Assembly (NCBI GenBank): GCA_019095985.1
Contig: CM032660.1
Location: 9,763,833 to 9,827,832 of the forward strand
Source of the DNA: Streblospio benedicti
Taxonomy: Eukaryota; Annelida; Polychaeta; Spionida; Spionidae
Direction: 5' to 3'
DNA: 64,000 nucleotides
Below are positions 22,711 through 34,899 of this stretch, piece after piece (within the stretch, counting starts at the first letter, position 1; every line of letters starts with the position of its first letter). The notes under the pieces are model-generated. The model saw nothing but the letters and a program-made list of their open reading frames with translations, was not told the origin of the DNA and did not search any database. A program made the translations under genes and the position numbers.

Positions 22711-24659
22711 AGCTAGTGTAAGCATACTACACAATATAATCGGTTGCCTGGGTGTAATTATTGGTACCAATGCCATTGTGTTTATTGTATTGCACATTCT
22801 AGCTAAGTGGATGGGTCAGTGATAATAATTTTAAAAACAGCAATAAAGTGTGAATCATTTTAAATATATTCATTTTAGAGTATTAGTTAAATTTACAATC
22901 ATGCAACCTTGAAAAGGACATTTTTAGGGGAACGTCCTGTCAAAGACCTTTCAAACAGTATATTACTCGACACAAAAACTCTTAAAATAATTTTGATTGA
23001 AAATTTGACATGTTTGTTGATAGTGAATATTGTTTTTATAGCTAAAAACTATTTGTTCAGAAATTGTCCAAATACATATTTGAAAGAGCTATGCCTGATC
23101 TCTCAACTCGTTAAGAAACTCTAGTTAGTTTCGAGAAATATATACACATTATACAATAGCCGTACAACACCATCCAGAGACCCAAACAAAACTTTTTACG
23201 CTCTTTCAAAATGCTATGTCACACAATCGGAAACTCGAAAATTGTCTGCTGCTTGATTACTTCACAAATATATTTTTTTTTCACTTTATCTCAAGAGCTA
23301 TATGCTCAAAACTAAAATCAAAGACATATTTGGATGGGGCTCTCCAAGAGCATTTAAATGAGCTATCATTCAACGAGAAACTCCAAGTAATATAAAACTC
23401 ATCACGGCAATATAAGGTACTGGTAGAGATTAAATATTGCCATGAAGCCATATGAGCATTTTTCTTATCCACATGATATTATTATTGATACAAATACCGA
23501 ATTAGTACTGTTCACACAATGGTTCTGCCAAAACTTATCAAAAATGAAGTATTTCAAATCTTTGCTGCTTTTAGCAAGGATTATTATTTGGTTTGACACT
23601 GTCATTATGCAAAGGAGATTTTTAAAAACAATAATCCATCAATACTTTACTCAAATAACCTTGGTTAAATAGTAATATTGAAAAATATGTAAATCAATTT
23701 GTTTTTGTGAAGACTGCTCTGTCATTTTCATTTTCTAGTCAATATTTGATTGTAAAGCTATAATAAAGCATTTGAGATTCTAAAAATTGGGTATTCTTTA
23801 TTTGTCACTTAAAATCATGTAGACACAATATCAATTCTTCAAAATTAGTCCTACGTAATTGCCATTTCTGCAAAGTTTTTGTAAGCAATCACAATATCTG
23901 AATTTACAAAATTTTGAAAAGTCACTAATCATAGCAGCCATAGAGCTACAGGCTGTCCAGAAATTATCATTTTCACTCTCAACAATACAATTCAGTATCC
24001 ATAAGTCTAACGGTGAAAGCTATTCGTTTCCGCCATAGAATTAACTTATTGTCATGAATTTGTTTATCTGCTGCAACTTATAATTACTGACATAATACCA
24101 ATGTATACTGTAGTGTATCAGTGTATGGATTAATTTGGATCCTATGGCATTTCAGTCGGATTAGTATCATACGGCTTTTCCTGAATGTTCCCGCTGAGTC
24201 ACCCAGCAAAACTAGGGGCACATCACTTAAGTTTTCTAGCCCTAGCCATATTTCACTAAAGTCCGTCATTAACATAATATATGTAATGATGTGTTACCAG
24301 ATGTCCCGGGGAAATCCATATGACGTCATACAATCTGTGGCTGGTTTTGTGTGACCTAGTTTCATTTTCAAAAGTAAATAATGTTTGCATCTAGAAATAT
24401 TTAAGTTATTTTTTTGTCTAAATATGAATACCTCAGTATCATACGCCGTATAATAACTGTAATGTTACTACAACACTTTATTCTTTAAACATTTCAACAT
24501 GTTTTGTTTGAATAATCATGTACCAGGAATCCTATGTTCTATTTATAAATGGAATAGAAAACAGATCTGCTTACTTAGTTTTATATCTTGGCACATAATT
24601 ATTCAAACCAACTGAGATAGTACTATAGTACTACTATCATTAGACATCTACCATTTCAT
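22711..24659. other. AT-rich intergenic stretch
   Basis: No supported gene. Open frames are short and rich in Ile/Leu/Tyr/Lys as expected by chance in AT-rich DNA. One minus-strand frame near 24084-24275 has a more protein-like composition but no splice signals. Confidence 0.5.
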
Positions 24660-24899
24660 CTCGGGGGGGGGGGGCAGCAAAAATATTGAAAAAAAAATAA
24701 CGCAAGGCTGAAAATTGGTGAAAAAAATAATAAGGTTTCATTTGGCTAGAAAAAAAAAATAAATAATTGTCAAATTTTGTAATAATTGAGGTTCAGTAAT
24801 CTAAGAAAAAAAAAAAAAAATCTAAGAAAAAAAGAATTAGATGTCAAATTTCATGAAAAAAATAATTGAAGCTATGGTGAAAATAGCTGCCCCCCCGAG
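24660..24899. mobile_element. Short MITE-like element with G/C-run termini
   Basis: CTC-G(12)-CAGC at 24660-24678 and GCTG-C(7)-GAG at 24886-24899 are inverse, enclosing about 200 bp of A-rich sequence full of AAAAAATAAT runs. 240 bp in total, no coding capacity. The different lengths of the G and C runs suggest slippage. Confidence 0.55.
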
Positions 24900-25541
24900 G
24901 CCTGATTGGTCAAAATGGTGTCAAGCACTTCAGCTACAGTACAGCTCTTTTTTCAAAGCATGATTATGCAAATGAGCTTCACTCTGATTGGCTGTAGACG
25001 CAAGTAATATTAGGGACCTTAATTCCATTTATCTAATTCATGAAGATACATTCTTATTTTAAATTACCCGTTTTTTGTCGCAGTAACTGAAGACTGATGG
25101 TTATTGCCCATAAATATCGTAAGTCTTTGCTGTGTCTTATACTGCGTATAACAAAAAATACACCATTTTCGTTTGGACATTTTTTTACCCACCAGTGCCG
25201 TTTTGCGCTTCAACCTAACTTGTTATTAGAAATATATCTTGTACTATGATAATAATTACCACAACTCTAATTTCTTATACTTGTGAGAAGACCCCATTCA
25301 ACACTCTTCATACGTTGTTTAGGGATACTGTGGTGTCTTTTGTGATTGAACTAATAGTTTTGCAAAATACTTTATTGTCCATAAATTCTTAGTAGGTCTA
25401 TATTGTTCAAAATGTATGATTTTCTCGTGTATATCTACAGTATAATATAATGAATGTCAGATAAAAAAAAATAAAAATCAATGTAGAGTGCAGCCTGACC
25501 TGTGTGCAGATCATATGCATACATTGTGCTTCCACCTGCAG
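24900..25541. other. Intergenic or intronic
   Basis: No gene seen; if the exon at 25542 is real, this is part of its upstream intron. Confidence 0.4.
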
Positions 25542-25611
25542 GATCCCAACAGGCCCTTGTCACTGTGTAGTAAAGATGCGGACTGCCCGACGGGACGAAC
25601 TATCCAAGACG
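25542..25611 (+). CDS. Candidate internal exon, cysteine-containing
   Basis: A pyrimidine-rich acceptor (CTTCCACCTGCAG) is followed by 70 nt that stay open in one frame and then by a good donor (ACG|GTACGT). The reading DPNRPLSLCSKDADCPTGRT is of normal protein composition, with the spaced cysteines (C-x5-C) seen in small extracellular modules. It would start in phase 0 and end in phase 1. No neighbouring exons were found, and the scaffold gap at 26565 may hide the rest. Chance is possible because the piece is short. Confidence 0.35.
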
Positions 25612-26564
25612 GTACGTTTACCAGTTGTTTATAAGATTCGTCATAATATTCACATTTTGAGTAGTGGGTCGCCTTAATTTAGAGCTTGCCACGTGTCTTT
25701 TATCTTTTGCTAGTCCTATCACATTTTGAAAGTTTTCTTCATTACTATTCTCGTTTGATATCTGCTGTGTGAAGTGGAATCAAAAGATTTAAAGATTACT
25801 TTATTAGCGTTTTTGGGGTATAGTACTGAAGCAGCCTCCTCAGATACATTGACAATGTTGCGGGTTGTGGAGATGTCCGAAGAATGTGTCAGATGGTACA
25901 GACATGGAAACGATTCTCCACTTGCACCAATTCTGTCCTGAACATGGAGATCCCTAGTCGTCGGGTAGAGGGTAGTGCCAGGAACACTTCGCCTGGAATT
26001 AAGTAAAACTTGAAGGACTGTAACCTCCTTAAAACAGACACGCTAGCTTGAGACGTGCACTCTATGAAATATCGGTTCCTGGTCTGGCAGGAACAAAAAG
26101 CAAATTTTGAGCAATATATTGAGCCCTTGATATTCAGGGTGGAGACGTGTGGAAAGTTGGTGTGAAACAAAGCCGCCTCCTGTAGTAGTAGCAGTAGCAG
26201 TAGCAGCAGCACACGTATAGAAAAATATTGTAATCACGTTTGTAGTATTAGTCTATTTAGTAAATTTATATTATGGTTTGTGAGATTTTCTTCCAGTGTC
26301 TGTTATGTATGGCAATTGGCAATGTATAGACTCTATGTTTGTTTCAAACGTGATTGTTCCTACAAAATCTTTCATTTTTTTGCTCGACGTTCATACCTCA
26401 TGGTGATTTTATGTCCAATTGAGCTCTTACTAATGACTTAATTAACCATTGCAAGTTTAATGATCTTGTCACCATTGCTTTTAAGTAAATTGATTTCTGT
26501 CAATTGGCTTTGATTTCACAAGAATCTACATAATGTTTACCATAACGATATGTTGGTTATATTA
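25612..26564. other. Intergenic, with a trinucleotide repeat
   Basis: A (GTA/GCA)n-type microsatellite lies at about 26184-26212; its inverse gives a run of leucines in a minus-strand open frame that should not be read as a signal peptide. Otherwise nothing recognised up to the gap. Confidence 0.5.
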
Positions 26565-26664
26565 NNNNNNNNNNNNNNNNNNNNNNNNNNNNNNNNNNNN
26601 NNNNNNNNNNNNNNNNNNNNNNNNNNNNNNNNNNNNNNNNNNNNNNNNNNNNNNNNNNNNNNNN
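26565..26664. other. Assembly gap (100 N)
   Basis: Exactly 100 N, the usual placeholder for a gap of unknown size. Base composition changes across it: AT-rich to the left, GC-richer to the right. The link between the two sides is therefore inferred by the assembler, not shown by sequence. Confidence 0.98.
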
Positions 26665-27504
26665 GATCCGGTATTATAAATATTATTACGAATCAACTTT
26701 TTTTCTTCTAATAGCGGCGTCAGATCTTTTCGCCCCAGCAGCGGGCGGCGGCGCCGGAGAACGAGAGAGAAGAGACGGTCGATAAATCACGCCGTCAAAG
26801 GCTCAACGCGCTAGCATAAAAGGCTGCTGCGCTAGCCCCTAGCGTCATTCGCTAGCTCACTCGCCCGGCGGTCGCATTACCCGAGGACACGCTTTTTTAT
26901 AACAGGAGGAGGAGGTCACTACGGAAAATGGACAGACAGTCTAGGTGAGGCTTGTTACGTTATCCGTCTTGCTGGAATGAATAAAAAATTGGTTGATTTA
27001 ACGCGGCACACATTCGCATTTTACGGTTAGAAAATGCAAATAGCTACGAATGAGAAGTCATTCGATATACTACGGTCTACAACATATAGACCATTTTCTA
27101 GGCGCCGATATCTTCAAAAAAACTGTATAGCAACATTTACAAAGCGTGTCGTTTACTCACGGTCTACGCGTTAAAAAATAAACTATTTAGTTAAAACAAT
27201 TACCCAGATTTATATACGAGCGGAATCGCTCTGAGAGGTATATAATAGAAAATATCGTTTACTTTGGTATATTCGGTTTCAATACGCGATGGTCGAAGGG
27301 TGTCGCTGTATTTTTTTCTATTAAGCGCGAGATAAGTTACACGTCTGATTTTCATTTTAACGCGGTAGAATGGTAAAAACTGTGGTAAAGAGCTATACGT
27401 ATATACAACGTATATCTAGTTCTACGGTATACTGTCATTACTATTACTACAAATGGGCATTGAATCCGAGATAGTCAGCATCAAATACCGGTGACGCGGC
27501 AATA

Positions 27505-27835
27505 AAAATGTACTTCCGCGGTCGAATGCGTAGGAAGTTGGACTCGTGCCTAGGACGTGGGTTCAATTCCAGGTTAGGGCTGTTGTTGGGTGTTGAGCAA
27601 TTCTATTCTAACATCTACTACACGTTAAATAGGTACAGGTCAGGCAAGCAAACGCTAATGTGAGCGATTGCCACGTCTGCGCTACGGTAGCGATGCGTTG
27701 TACGCTCCCCGGGGAGTTGAGAAAGTTTCGGTGTGACAAGGATGCTAATGACTCGGTGTAATTGCTAAGTCGCTAGAGCGCGGTAAAACTGCGAATTGCT
27801 ACTGTAAATAAGCGAGTATTCGCGTTTCAAAAAAA
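27505..27835 (+). repeat. tRNA-derived SINE, copy 2
   Basis: Box B-like GGTTCAATTCC near 27570, core CTACACGTTAAATAGGTACAGGTCA near 27620 and 3' part AATGACTCGGTGTAA..AAGTCGCTAGAGC near 27750 match the SINE at 2226-2580 in order. It is more GC-rich than copy 1, in line with its surroundings. Confidence 0.65.
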
Positions 27836-28339
27836 ATAAAAACAATGCGTACGAGATATCGTAGTTGACATCGCCACGGGTGTCAGAGCGGTCAAAAAAA
27901 AAAACTAACTGTATCTATGCGCGTGTATGAACCAATAAATAGTGTCGGTGAGTTACGCTGAAACTATTAGACAGTATTCGCATTCGATGTTGTAATTGGA
28001 AAGACGAAAAACTATAAAATATATTAAAAAAAAACAGAAAAAAAAACGGCGCTATTCGATCGTCTTTATAGAGGCTTCTGGGAGGTCTAGAATAGGTTAA
28101 AGGTCTCGGTAGAATACGTTTATAACATTGATTTTTTTTTAAAAAAAAAGAGGTCTTATAGACACTATATACACGAGGTGTATATTTACGTATCACCTCG
28201 ATTAAAACTCGAGAGAGTCGCCCTATATATATATACTACTCTTAAAAAAAATGATGCAAATTAGTATTTAAGCGGTACGTTCTCGTGCGTGACGTCGGGA
28301 AAACACGTCACCTTTTTCAAAACGTATTTATATGTATAT

Positions 28340-30530
28340 TTTCCCTCCCCTCCAGCAGCGGGCCGCAGAGTTTACTCGCCTTTGTCAAACAGTTCACACC
28401 GGCTCAATGGCTGGACATTAGAAGCGCCGCTATAGCCCATCATACGGCCGTGAGTATAACGTTTTTTTTTTTTTTTTATTTTGACTAGTACCGTAAAGAC
28501 GAAAATAGCGCCTCCTCTAAACATATCATCTCGTTTTTTTTCTAGAGCTCCTTTTCTGATATCGTCTGGACGCGACGTCTCACGGAGTATATGTTAACCT
28601 CCACACCCGTTGAGTGGCATAGCTTACGTCATAGCATTGTAAGCAGAACGGACCAACTCCTGGTTTTTTTTTTTTTTTAAAAAAAAACGCTCCCGCACCC
28701 AACGGTTAAATTAACCCTCCATACTTAACCAGGTTTTTTTTCGCATTAAGGCTGCCACAGCGCTGACCGCTGAGATGTGTCCCGCTACGGAAGGTACCAC
28801 CCCGTCGGGTGGCGGTGTCGAGAATCTCCGTCAAACCCCGGTAAGCGTTTTTTTTTAAAAAAAACTCTCACAGCATCCATCGTTAAATTAATACATATTT
28901 TACTTAACAGTCTTTTTTCGCATTAAAGGTGCCGCGGGAGGTTGAGCGGGTGCCGCTGAGACGGGCACCGCCCCGGGCTCGTCAAACCCCGTTTTTTTTT
29001 TAAAAAAAAAAACTCTCGCGGCATCCATCGTTAAATTAATACATCTTTTTACTTAACAGTCTTTTTTTCGCATTAAGGCTGCCGCAGCGCCGACCGCTGA
29101 GATGTGTCCCGCTACGGAAGGCACCACCCCGTCGGGTGTCGAGACGTCACACGTCGAGAATCTTCGTCAAACCCCGGTAAGCGTTTTTAAAAAAAAAAAA
29201 AAAAACTCGCGGCATCCATCGTTAAATTAATACACCTTTTACTTAACAGTCTTTTTTTTTTTCGCGTTAAGGGTGCCACAGAGTCGTCTACCGCGGTGGA
29301 TACCGCCCCACCAGTCGCGGTGGATACCACGGACGCGGGAGACCCCACCCCGTCAGTCGCTATGGATACCGCGGGAGACCCCTCCCCGTCGATTGAGCGG
29401 GGTGTCGAGACGTCACCCCCTCTATCCGATCGGGACGTCCAGGGCTCGAACTCAGACTCCGGGCTCGCGGACGTCGGAGAGGGGGAGGCAGCGCTCTGGG
29501 GGGACGGGTGTCTAGATGACATCGACATGATCGAGTTGGCGGACTTGGTGAGTTTTTTTCTTTTTTCCACACCGAGAGAGAAGCGTAAGAGAGAGATAGA
29601 GACTCTATATCTATACCATTCGTTTTTTTTTCCATTCCCTCCAGATATCCGACGTCACCGATGCGTTATACCCCACCAATACGGGGGCTGTAGATCTCGC
29701 GGACAGGCTGCTGGAAATCGCCAACGTAAGTACCCCCTTAGCCGTAACAGTCCCCATTGTCGTTGATCGCGAGAACCCCGCCTTATTTTTTTTTCTCTTT
29801 CAAACGCAGGCTCCGACGACGGTTGCGGAGGAGGAGGTGGCCTTCGAGGAGCGGGCAGCGGACGTGGACTTCGAGGAGCGGGCAGCAGACGCGGATACTC
29901 GGGTGAGTTGCGAGTCTTCTCTCGACTACGACATCACGCCTACGCGAGCGCGGTAACGATAATATAACCCCTTTTTTTTTTTTTTTTTTTCCTCAGACCG
30001 CGCAGTCTCTAAAGAGATCCGACACGTCGACGACAAAGACGAAGACCAAGAGACATCGCACCAGTCGAAGCGGCGGTGACGGTGAGCGTTCCACAGCATC
30101 GTCAACGGCAAAGACGAAGACCAAGAGACCCCGCTGCACCGATGACGGGGAGCACACGTCCACATCGTCGACGGTAAAGACGAAGGCTAAGAGACCCCGC
30201 GACAGTCGAAGCGACGGTGTTGGTGAGCGCCCCGTCACGTCATCGACGTCAGAAACAAAGACCAAGAGACCCCGCGGTACCGATGACGGGGAGCGCCCAG
30301 CCACATCGTCGACGAAGACCAAGAGACCCCGCGGTGCCTATGACGGGGGTCGTCCGCCCACAGCGTCGACGGTAGAGACGGAGACTAAGAGGGCACGTGA
30401 CAGTCGAAGCGACGAGATCGGTGACGGGGAGCAAGCTTCCACATCGCGAGGTTCGCACCCGTTACGATATCTGAGCACCTACGCGGGGGGTTACCCGTTT
30501 TAACGCGAGCTTTAACCCCCTGTTTTTCTC
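28340..30530 (+). pseudogene. Upstream coding segments of the Polinton-type block (acidic, repeated)
   Basis: A series of GC-rich coding-like segments, each separated by short spacers made largely of T- and A-runs with splice-like borders. Early segments resemble each other (FTPAQWLDIRS and TPVEWHSLRHS patterns), and several in the middle are near copies (TAEMCPATEGTTPSG theme), so segments multiplied by tandem duplication. The last parts are acidic and Ser/Thr/Asp-rich, then Lys/Arg-rich. They lie directly before the polymerase region in the same orientation. The function is not recognised; as part of a virus-like element it is treated as a fossil, and I do not assemble the pieces. Confidence 0.4.
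30000..30460 (+). repeat. Coding-phase tandem repeat (~66-72 bp units)
   Basis: About six degenerate units built on ACGAAGACCAAGAGACCCCG followed by a GATGACGGGGAGC segment. Unit lengths are near multiples of three, giving a repeated basic-acidic peptide (TKTKRPR..DDGE theme). This looks like a variable-number repeat within the segment preceding the polymerase. Confidence 0.75.
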
Positions 30531-30540
30531 TCTACCTTCA

Positions 30541-33500
30541 GACGCCGACACCCGCTTCGTATGCGGCGACTGCGGACGTACTCTCGAGACCCCGGAGGCG
30601 CTAGAGGGTCCGCACGACGATCATAGGATTTTTTGCCCTCGCCATACCAGCGCCAGAGAGCCGACTCCCCCAGGGTCTCCGCTCAGTGATGGGACGGACA
30701 TCGCGGACGTGCCTGGTGACGACGACTTTCTGGAGAGTCTACCCAACGGTACCGTTATACTCTCCAAAGACGACGTCCTCGTTGTGACTAAACGGGTGAG
30801 GCGTTGGGCGAGAGCACTCGCTGACGTCACTTTGGATATCCGGTTTGGCCCCTCGTGGAGGGGCTCGCGTCTACTGGAGGCGTTGGACAGGCTGCGGAAG
30901 CTGTTCGACGATCTCATCCGGAATATAGGCGGTATGATTGGTGAACACGACGAGCTGCAGTTCATCATCATGTCCCCGGCTCTAGACGTGCCGATCTTTG
31001 TACCGCTAACTCGCTGGACGGAGCTTACCGGCGCCTACATTTTAGACCAGATCGAGCGAACGCTGCAAAGCAAAGCCGAGATTCCTCTCGACGGCGCTTT
31101 CACCGTTCACATCGGCGTCTTCAGACGCATCGGAATCGGCAAGCGAGACGGTATTACCTTCGCGGGGAATTTCGCCGAGAGGGAGAGAGACGTCGGACGT
31201 AAAAAGAGCGTTGTGGCCATCAACAACGCCGATAACGCCTGTCTCCCTAGAGCTATAGCCGTCAGCTTCTTTCACAAGGTGAAGGTTGACGGGGAACCCC
31301 TACCCAACAGACCCAATGCCAGGGACGAGCGGGGAGCTCGTCGTTATATAGCGACCTGCTTCGAGCAGGGGCGTTGCTCCAAGGTCATGTACGACCTCGT
31401 GAGACGGGGGAACTTGCACTGGCAGCGGTACGCCGCCGACTATCTCATGGATGCGGCGGGTATCCCTCGCGATACGTTGGGGGTCTTTGACCACGTACAG
31501 CTGTACGAGACCGTACTCGGTCTGAAAATCCATATTCTGGGGGCTGTCGGAGGACCCATGGCGTTTCTCACGAATAAGGAAAAGCTGTCCGAAGGAACCG
31601 ATCACCTCTACCTCCTTTTTAACTGGAGGGAAGGTTGTGGTCCGGAAGACGGACACGTCCACAGTCTCATTTGGGTACGCGACGTTTTCGACAGCGCCGG
31701 TCTCTGCCCCCGTTGCCATCAAGACGTGACCCCTCGCACCCCCCACAAGTGCCCCGCCAAGTGTTCGAAATGCGGCGCGCCCGCCCTACCCAACCCGACT
31801 CTCTCGAGTCACGACGATGATGAGACGGAACTCTGCGACGGGGAGCTACCCCCTGGCGGCTCGCTCGTCGCCTGCGGTGACTGTAACGGTGTCTATTACA
31901 GTCAGGTGTGCTTTAGAAATCATAAGCGCCCCGTCAAGAGACGCGACGACGACGACGACGACGATGAGGACGACGACGGGTCTCGTTGCCAGCGCTACTG
32001 GCACTGCCCGGACGTATGCCGCAAGTCGTATCGCCGATCGTATATCGATCCGGAGCGTCACGTGTGCTACGAGTACCGGTGTAACAGGTGTCACGTGCTC
32101 GAGCGGAACCCCGGCGAGCACAAGTGCTACGTCAGAGCCATCGGTCCCGACGTTCCCACCAAAAGACCGACCCGGTTCGGAGTCTACGACTTCGAATCGA
32201 CGGTGTCGAACGCTGACACGTGTGGTGACTATATGCCAAGCGACGATCCCAACTGCCAAAACTGTCAGCCTATGTCGAAATGCCCCGACCACGAGCGGTG
32301 CAAGACGTGCAGATCCCCCTGGTGCGGTCGTCGGAACGCCAGCGTGCACTCCGTCAACTGCGCCTGTTTCATGACGTTTTGTGACCGCTGCTACGACCCC
32401 AACAACCTGAAAAAGACGCTCGAGCAGAAAAAATGCGAGTACTGTGGCTCGCGGTGCTTGGGGTGCATGGGGAAAACCGATAGGAAAGTCGCCTGCATGG
32501 GTAACCGGACGTGCGGTCTAAAAGCGCCACAACCGTGGGCCCGGACGCCTTGGCCCGTTTTTCGCTGACCACGCCGTGTCCGCGCGATACGAGGGTATAC
32601 GTTTGTACGCCCACAACGGTTCCCCGCTTACGACAGCTACCTCCTGCTGGACTTTCTCCGGACGCGCCGTGGCGTGACGCCGAGCATCGTCTACAATAAC
32701 GGGAAGCTAATGCAGTTCCGGGTGACCGAGTACCGGATTACTGTCAGTGACTCGATGCTTTTCATCCCCATACCCCTCGCCAAGTTCGACGCCACTTTTT
32801 GGTCTCGGGGGTCGAGCACTGAAGGGGTTCTTTCCGCATCTGTTCAACCGGAACGATAAGTTCGGGTACCGAGGACCGGTACCCGACGCCCGGTTCTTCT
32901 CCCCCGACACCATGACAGCCGGCACCAGAAAAGAGTTTTTAGCCTGGCACGCCGAGAGGTGCGCGGCCGGGGAGTACGACTTTGACGATGAGATCCTGCG
33001 GTACTGTGAAAACGATGTCACGATATTGGCGCTCGGTGTCATGGCCTTCAGACATATGGTGAGAGAGGTCGCGGGTTTCTGCCCCTTCACCAAATGTATG
33101 ACTCTCTCCTCGACAGCCATGCGTATTTATAAGAAGCGCTTCCTCACGGAGTACCACGAGGCGGAGGATGCTGACGGTAACCGCGTGACGTTGATCATGC
33201 GCAACGGGTCGTTCTTCACCCCCGACGGGCGGACGTGGGTGCAGGAGGGTGAGAAGCGCCCCAGGTTCCTGTCGTCGGACCTCGCCTACCAGCCGAAGAC
33301 GTCGATGGCGGGACCTAACCACTCAAAGGCCTCGCTCCAGTGGCTGTCGTACCAGGGGTCCCTACATCCCGACTCCGACATCAGGACGGCGGCGTCGCCC
33401 CAGGGGGAGTATCGCGCCGGACCCTACTACTTTGATGGCGTGGATCATGGGCGTAAAGTCGTCTACGAGTTTCACGTAAGCATTTTTTTTTCTCTCTCTC

Positions 33501-34852
33501 TCGATTCGTCTTTCAATAACGATGACGCGCGTTTCGCTGACTTAAAAAAAAAAAAACTCTCTCTCTCTCTCCCCAGGGCTGCCTCTTCCACGCCTGCGCG
33601 ACATGCTACGCGGGTCTCGACGACCGGAAGCACCCTCTGACCGAGCTCACGATGGCTGAGACGCGAGCTCGTACGCTACTCAAAGAACGGTGGATCGACG
33701 AGCATTACGTGAGGGGGCGCGGCTACGCCTACGTCTCCGCGCGAGAGTGCGAATGGAATAGGTGCGTAGTAGCTCTCTTCCGATAAAAAAAAAAAAAAAA
33801 ACGACCTCGATTGAAACAATTTTCTCTCATTAGGTGGGGATTATTATATTTTTAAAAGATTGTGAAATACTTCGTCTTCCTACGTCTTAAAATAAAGCTC
33901 ATTTTTTTTCCCCGCAGACTGATGACGACCGACCCCGCGGTCAGAGCCTTCGTCGAGTCCGTGGACCCGGAGACGTACGTCACGCGTCTCGACGTCAGGG
34001 ACGCGTTTTACGGCGGACGCGTTGAGACGTTCTCCCTCTATCAGGAGGCTGCCGAGGGTGAGGCTATACGGTAAGCGGTTTTCATAACTCTAGAAAAGCG
34101 TCATTAATTGACATTAATTGACAGTCCAAAAAAAAAAAAATTCTAACGTTTAAAACTCGGTCCCGCTCGAGTCGATTCGACTTTATAAGTTAACGTGAAA
34201 ACGTTTTTCTATCGACACTCTCCTTTTTTTTTTTTTTTCCGCAGCTACTACGACTTCACCAGCCTCTACCCTCACGTCCAGAAGTCCGGCGTGTACGGGC
34301 GCGGGCACCCCGACATTCTGGTGGGGGACCAGATTTGCCTGGACAGTCTCGACGAGTACGAGGGCGTCATAAAGGTCAAGCGTATGAGCTCCGGCAAACT
34401 CATGTTCCCGCTATGCCGCTCCTGCTGCGAGAGGACGTCGGAGGAGGTGTGTGACTGTACCCCCGGAGAGCGCTCGTGGATCGGCACCTACCACACGGGC
34501 GAGGTGAAACTCGCCGTATCCAAGGGGTACGTCGTGCTGAGGGCTTACGAGCTGCACAAGCCAGTATCGGCCGGGGCGAAGAACTACGAGGTGGTGAAGG
34601 TGAAGGTGGTGAAGAAGGGGTTCACCCTACACCACGCTCAACGCTCAAAGGGTGAACTACGGGTCCATCCGGTCTCTCGTTACCGAGAACCTGCGAGACG
34701 GGTGTATAGAGACAGTCCACCCCCACTCCATACGTCGCGATCTACGCACTCTGAAAGTGTACTCCAGAGACGAGGTCAAGAAGTACTCGGCCTGTATCAC
34801 GAAGAGAGTTTTCGACGTCGCGTCGTACGGCTCCAAACCGTACGGGTGGTGA
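30541..34852 (+). pseudogene. Polinton/Maverick-type protein-primed DNA polymerase B (fossil)
   Basis: Parts in order: a Cys/His cluster near 30560; a long N-terminal region with the NNADNACLPRAIAV motif common in animal Polinton-type polymerases (near 31225); a Cys-rich zinc-binding region (31690-32560); 3'-5' exonuclease signatures VYDFES (near 32185) and YCENDVTIL (near 33005); the start of the palm, AFYGGR and DFTSLYP (near 34000-34270); and a C-terminal end of the Polinton pattern (KKGFTL, then KRVFDVASYG and a final PYGW near 34850). Short T/A-rich spacers with splice-like borders divide it; some Polinton genes are known to carry introns. It is broken, with about three breaks, and long open stretches suggest moderate age. 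Other PolB sources such as mitochondrial linear plasmids fit less well. Confidence 0.75.
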
Positions 34853-34899
34853 CGGATTTTTGTAAATTAGTGACTGTATATATTTTTAGAATGTCTCTT

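Noticed and set aside
24084-24275. Minus-strand frame with protein-like composition (IWLGLENLSDVPLVLLGDSA)
   Set aside because: No splice borders, no homologous pattern, and a long overlapping frame on the other strand; likely chance.
25889-26212. Minus-strand frame starting with a run of leucines, resembling a signal peptide
   Set aside because: The leucines come from a trinucleotide microsatellite; the rest shows no motif or splice support.
29187-32349. Long minus-strand frames opposite the polymerase and its upstream segments
   Set aside because: Shadows of the GC-rich coding strand; composition is Arg/Ser/Pro-rich as expected for antisense frames.
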